A stretch of DNA of 24,237 nt from the NCBI GenBank assembly GCA_016939345.1, contig JAFGHG010000109.1:1-24237 (forward strand), in the 5' to 3' direction. Source of the stretch: Candidatus Omnitrophota bacterium (lineage in GTDB: Bacteria; Omnitrophota; Gorgyraeia; Duberdicusellales; 4484-171). The translations under genes and the position numbers were made by a program. The notes beneath the pieces were generated by a model. The model was not told the origin of the DNA and did not search any database. It saw only the letters and a program-made list of their open reading frames with translations. Shown one piece after another: positions 21,507-24,237 of the stretch. The stretch's first letter is position 1. Each line of letters starts with the position of its first letter.

Positions 21507-22016
21507 TTAATTTAAAGTTTCCCCGCTGACTTCTGACAATGAATCAAAGACCTCGATCCCCTTCTCTTTATCAAAAGACAACAGAATACTCAGGATCTGT
21601 AACTTTAGATAGTAAACAATAACATATTCTAAGTCAAAAAAGTGGTCCTCAAGGCACTGATCAAGAAAATTCCATCGGATCGCCAGAAGTTCATTTTCAA
21701 TCAAAAGAGGGTTGTTTTTTGAACACGCCTCTTTAACCTTTCCCAAAACTTCATAATCAGCCTCGCCTTTCTCCTGGTTGCGGATAAAAGCCAGGCTTAA
21801 GCGTAAACTGCTTTCAAAAGACCTGTATTTTTTTAGCAGCAGGCTATCGCCTTTTTTCGGAAAAAATTCATCAAGCCTTGCCAGGCTTAATGATTCTAAA
21901 TCTTTTTTATTAAGCCATTTTCCGGCCTCAGCAAGAAAATCATTTTCATTTATAAGGGGTTTTTGAGCAAAGACAAGCATGGGCAACTGGCTGACAAAAT
22001 AATAGTAATTACTCAT
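21507..22016 (-). CDS. DUF2764-family protein of the V-ATPase operon
   Basis: This protein of about 169 residues begins MSNYYYFVSQLPML and is rich in helices and leucine. Its place between subunits E and A matches the DUF2764 gene found at this point in the V-ATPase operons of chlamydiae and relatives. The role is not established; it may take the place of subunit C, which is otherwise missing here. That is an inference from position and helical character. I chose ATG at 22016; the frame runs back to GTG at 22022. It overlaps the E gene by 8 bp, so the two are co-translated. Confidence 0.82.
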   Translation of the reverse strand: MSNYYYFVSQLPMLVFAQKPLINENDFLAEAGKWLNKKDLESLSLARLDEFFPKKGDSLLLKKYRSFESSLRLSLAFIRNQEKGEADYEVLGKVKEACSKNNPLLIENELLAIRWNFLDQCLEDHFFDLEYVIVYYLKLQILSILLSFDKEKGIEVFDSLSEVSGETLN

Positions 22017-22617
22017 CAACACTATCCAGAATTTTTATTATGGAGGGATTTAAAAAGACCTTTAATTGTTCTAATATGCTTTGATCGGTAAAATCATAAT
22101 AAAGACTGTCATCTTTTATCCCAAGGCGAAAGCCTTTATCGATATTGTTACTTATTTTTATTTCAAGACCCTTATTCGCCTGGTCTTTTAAGCTTGAAAT
22201 AAGAAGTTTTTCCAGTTTTTCCTTGTCCTCTTTGGAAACCAACACCTTCATATCCAAATTACCATCTTTAGACCAAGCTTCTACAAGCTTTGAGATCAGC
22301 TTTTTTAAAAAATCAGCATCCAGCTCCTTTTGAATTTTCTCCTTGAGGGCCTTATAAAAAATATTCTCGATTTCCTTGCGCAGACTCAAGACAAGGTCCC
22401 TGGCAGCCTGCCTTAGGGCGCTCTCTGTGTTTGCCTTAAGGCTCTCTGCTGAGGCCTTGGCATTGTCATCGATGGTCTTGGCATTAACTTTAGCTTTCTC
22501 TATGATATCCTGAGCTTCTTTTTTGGCTTTTTCCAGGATGTTTTCCGCTGACTTTTGAGCTTCCTCAATGCCGTCTTTCCTGATTTTTGCAATTAGACCT
22601 TCTAAATTTGTTTCCAT
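22009..22617 (-). CDS. ntpE: V-type ATPase subunit E (peripheral stalk)
   Basis: The 202-residue protein has a long N-terminal alanine- and lysine-rich helix (about 5-85, with EKAKKEAQDIIEKAKVNAK) and a C-terminal globular part (about 95-202). This is the plan of subunit E, which links the head to subunit I. In other V/A-ATPases E pairs with a small G/H subunit, for which no gene is seen in this operon. A Shine-Dalgarno (AAGAAGGT) precedes the ATG. It is first in the operon, behind its own promoter. Confidence 0.92.
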   Translation of the reverse strand: METNLEGLIAKIRKDGIEEAQKSAENILEKAKKEAQDIIEKAKVNAKTIDDNAKASAESLKANTESALRQAARDLVLSLRKEIENIFYKALKEKIQKELDADFLKKLISKLVEAWSKDGNLDMKVLVSKEDKEKLEKLLISSLKDQANKGLEIKISNNIDKGFRLGIKDDSLYYDFTDQSILEQLKVFLNPSIIKILDSVDE

Positions 22618-22651
22618 ATTAATCGACCTTCTTGAGGTTTTAGAATTACTA

Positions 22652-22679
22652 ATTATATACCTTTTGAAAGAAAAGGCAA
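22652..22679 (-). promoter_or_regulatory. Promoter of the V-ATPase operon, with overlapping dyad
   Basis: A -35 box TTGCCT (22679-22674) and a perfect -10 box TATAAT (22657-22652) lie 16 bp apart, 35 bp ahead of the subunit E start codon. The spacer holds an inverted repeat CCTTTT-cttt​c-AAAAGG (22676-22660) that could be an operator. Read as RNA from pyrF it would be only a weak AT-rich hairpin. Confidence 0.65.
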
Positions 22680-22701
22680 TTTTTAATTACTTTTGGGTTA
22701 T

Positions 22702-23367
22702 TTAAAAACCAAGGAGTTCTTCTGCTGCCTTAAGATAATCTCTTGAGCCGACAATGGGCCTGCCGACTACGAAATAATCACTGCCCTGCTTGATGGCTTC
22801 GCTTACCGTAGCAACCCTTTTCTGGTCATCATCTGTTTTTTTACTGCGTATGCCGGGGGTGATGGTCAAAAGCTTATACTTCTTCTTTATATCTTTGGCT
22901 TCCCAGACACTACAGACAACACCATCTAACCCGCTATCCCGGGCTGTCTTGGCTAATTTTAATACTGATTGTTTTGAGGCTTTTTTAGATGTCAGTTCGG
23001 TTACCCCGATAATCAAAGGCGCCTTCCTTTTTTTACGCCTGGCCTCCTTAATCAGGCCTTTCTTCAAAAAACTCAGTGCTTCTTTGCCGGCTTTGGCATG
23101 GACAGTGAAAGCCCAGATATCCTGGTCAATAAAATTCTTGGCAGCCTCCAGCATGGTGTTGGGGATGTCATAGAGCTTAAAATCTAAAAATACCCTGGCC
23201 TTGTTTTTACTGGCTGATTGTAAGAGCTTCTGGCCGCATTTAAAATAGGCTATAGGGCCTATTTTAAAGGCTGCGATTTTATTAGAAAGCTTTCTAATAA
23301 TTTTTTCTGCTTTTTGCCTGTTGGTCAAATCTAAGGCCACGATCAATTTTTTCCAGGGATCACTCAA
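22702..23367 (-). CDS. pyrF: Orotidine 5'-phosphate decarboxylase
   Basis: This TIM-barrel enzyme of 221 residues makes UMP from OMP, the last step of pyrimidine synthesis. IVALDLT is the first strand, FKIG gives K35, and FLDFKLYDIPNT holds the catalytic D62, K64 and D67. The phosphate loop is TPGIR (170-174), followed by VGRPI (201-205) near the end. It is of the common short type (PyrF family 1). Its ATG overlaps the end of pyrD by 8 bp, so the two pathway enzymes are co-translated. There is no clear terminator before the V-ATPase promoter. Confidence 0.96.
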   Translation of the reverse strand: MSDPWKKLIVALDLTNRQKAEKIIRKLSNKIAAFKIGPIAYFKCGQKLLQSASKNKARVFLDFKLYDIPNTMLEAAKNFIDQDIWAFTVHAKAGKEALSFLKKGLIKEARRKKRKAPLIIGVTELTSKKASKQSVLKLAKTARDSGLDGVVCSVWEAKDIKKKYKLLTITPGIRSKKTDDDQKRVATVSEAIKQGSDYFVVGRPIVGSRDYLKAAEELLGF

Positions 23368-24237
23368 TTAAACCTCCTGTAAGTTTATTTATATCGCTGA
23401 CTTTCTTCTTTCTCATATACTCCTTTATGCCTAGGATAATATCTTTGCAGCGGTTAGGGTCAGTAAGGTTAGCTGTTCCCAGACTTATTGCTGTTGCTCC
23501 GGCTAAGATGAACTCGACAGCATCGCTCGCCTTGCATATTCCTCCTCCGGCGATAATCGGTATTTTTACTGCTTTTCTGGCCTTATAAACTCTATAAAGA
23601 CTCATAGGCTTGATGGCCGGGCCGGAATACCCGCCGCAGATATTGCCCAGCACGGGTCTTTTAGCTTCTATGTCTATTGCTAGGGAAAAATAGGTATTTA
23701 CCAAAGACACACCGTCACAGCCTGCATCTTCAACAGCTCTGGCGATTTCGGCTATATCATTTACCTCTGGAGTAATTTTAATAAAAAGTGGCCTATTGGT
23801 CAGTTTTCTAAGTTCTTTAGACAAATCATGAGTAGCTTTGGGGTCTTGGGAAATAAGTTTTTTTAATCTTAAATTGGGACAGGAAAGGTTTATTTCAAAA
23901 GCATCTATTCCTTTTTGCTCATCAAGAATTTCTAAGCATTTTTTATACTCGGCGCTTGAGAAGCCTCCGATGCTTATGATTTTTTTAGCTGGGACTTTCC
24001 TTATAAGCGGGAGCCTGTATTTTATAAAGTTGTTAATGCCGGGGTTTTCCAGACCTACTGAGTTTAAAACCCCGAACTCGGTTTCAAATATCCTAGGGGG
24101 AGGGTTGCCCTCTCTGGGCTGCAAGGTTATAGTTTTTGTGGTTATGGCCCCTATATGCTGATAGTCGACAAGGCCTTTTAATTCGTCTCCATAACCAAAA
24201 GTCCCTGAGGCACAGATAATTGGGTTATTTAAAGCCA
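23360..24237 (-). CDS. pyrD: Dihydroorotate dehydrogenase (class 1, probably 1B), 5' end missing
   Basis: This flavoprotein oxidises dihydroorotate to orotate. The frame is open to the edge of the window; the first visible residues are LNNPIICASGTFGYGDELKG, close to the normal N terminus, so only a few codons are missing. KTITLQPREGNP follows (about 24140-24105). NLSCPN holds the active-site Cys of class 1 enzymes. NTYFSLAID, GGYSGPAIKP and IIAGGGI are the FMN and substrate loops. The sequence fits the NAD-linked 1B type, which needs a PyrK subunit; no pyrK is in view, but it could lie upstream. It overlaps pyrF by 8 bp. Confidence 0.94.
   Translation of the reverse strand, partial: ALNNPIICASGTFGYGDELKGLVDYQHIGAITTKTITLQPREGNPPPRIFETEFGVLNSVGLENPGINNFIKYRLPLIRKVPAKKIISIGGFSSAEYKKCLEILDEQKGIDAFEINLSCPNLRLKKLISQDPKATHDLSKELRKLTNRPLFIKITPEVNDIAEIARAVEDAGCDGVSLVNTYFSLAIDIEAKRPVLGNICGGYSGPAIKPMSLYRVYKARKAVKIPIIAGGGICKASDAVEFILAGATAISLGTANLTDPNRCKDIILGIKEYMRKKKVSDINKLTGGLIE

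Noticed and set aside
1..24237. CRISPR array, prophage, transposase or toxin-antitoxin pair
   Set aside because: No regularly spaced identical repeats, no integrase or transposase motifs and no small paired toxin-like frames were seen; the remaining frames are antisense or shifted shadows of the called genes.

Overview
This window looks like a chromosomal segment of a Gram-negative-type bacterium of moderate-to-low GC, most likely from the PVC superphylum or the Omnitrophota. The placement is an inference. It rests on the Chlamydia-like V-type ATPase operon (E, DUF2764, A, B, D, I, K), a translation operon typical of bacteria, 6S-like RNA, and several kinds of AT-rich or palindromic intergenic repeats. 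I see no phage, insertion sequence with a transposase, CRISPR array or defence island. Almost everything is housekeeping, and nearly all genes lie on the minus strand.

Layout from left to right. Positions 1-441 hold the 3' end of a GGDEF-domain gene (+). A repeat-rich spacer, tRNA-Leu(GAG) and a second repeat follow, then an RNase Z-like MBL-fold hydrolase (+, 858-1625). This converges with a minus-strand group: a UlaG-like MBL hydrolase, NAD(P)H-hydrate epimerase, a PAC2-family protein and RarA. Upstream of rarA (5295-5732) is a gene-free stretch that I read as a 6S RNA gene with its own promoter and terminator. Its 3' end appears to have been duplicated in tandem in front of rarA.

Positions 5733-15280 (minus strand) hold the classical thrS-infC-rpmI-rplT-pheS-pheT translation operon, preceded by tRNA-Val(UAC). 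It is interrupted between rplT and pheS by a potassium-transport cassette: an RCK_N-only protein, TrkA, a previously uncalled 28-residue membrane micropeptide, TrkH, and an exported OB-fold membrane protein. ThrS lacks the TGS domain, and PheT lacks the EMAPII-like tRNA-binding domain.

Positions 15386-22617 (minus strand) hold the V-type ATPase operon, with a good sigma-70-like promoter in front of subunit E. The proteolipid subunit K carries the Thr-Gln, Gln and Glu ligands of Na+-binding K rings, so the enzyme is probably Na+-coupled. A 168-bp spacer with a perfect 20-bp palindrome separates subunits I and K. The window ends in pyrF and the 3' part of pyrD, which overlap by 8 bp.

The most interesting items are the micropeptide between trkA and trkH (compare KdpF in the Kdp system), the 6S RNA with its duplicated 3' end and mutually exclusive hairpins before rarA, and the Trk cassette embedded in the translation operon.
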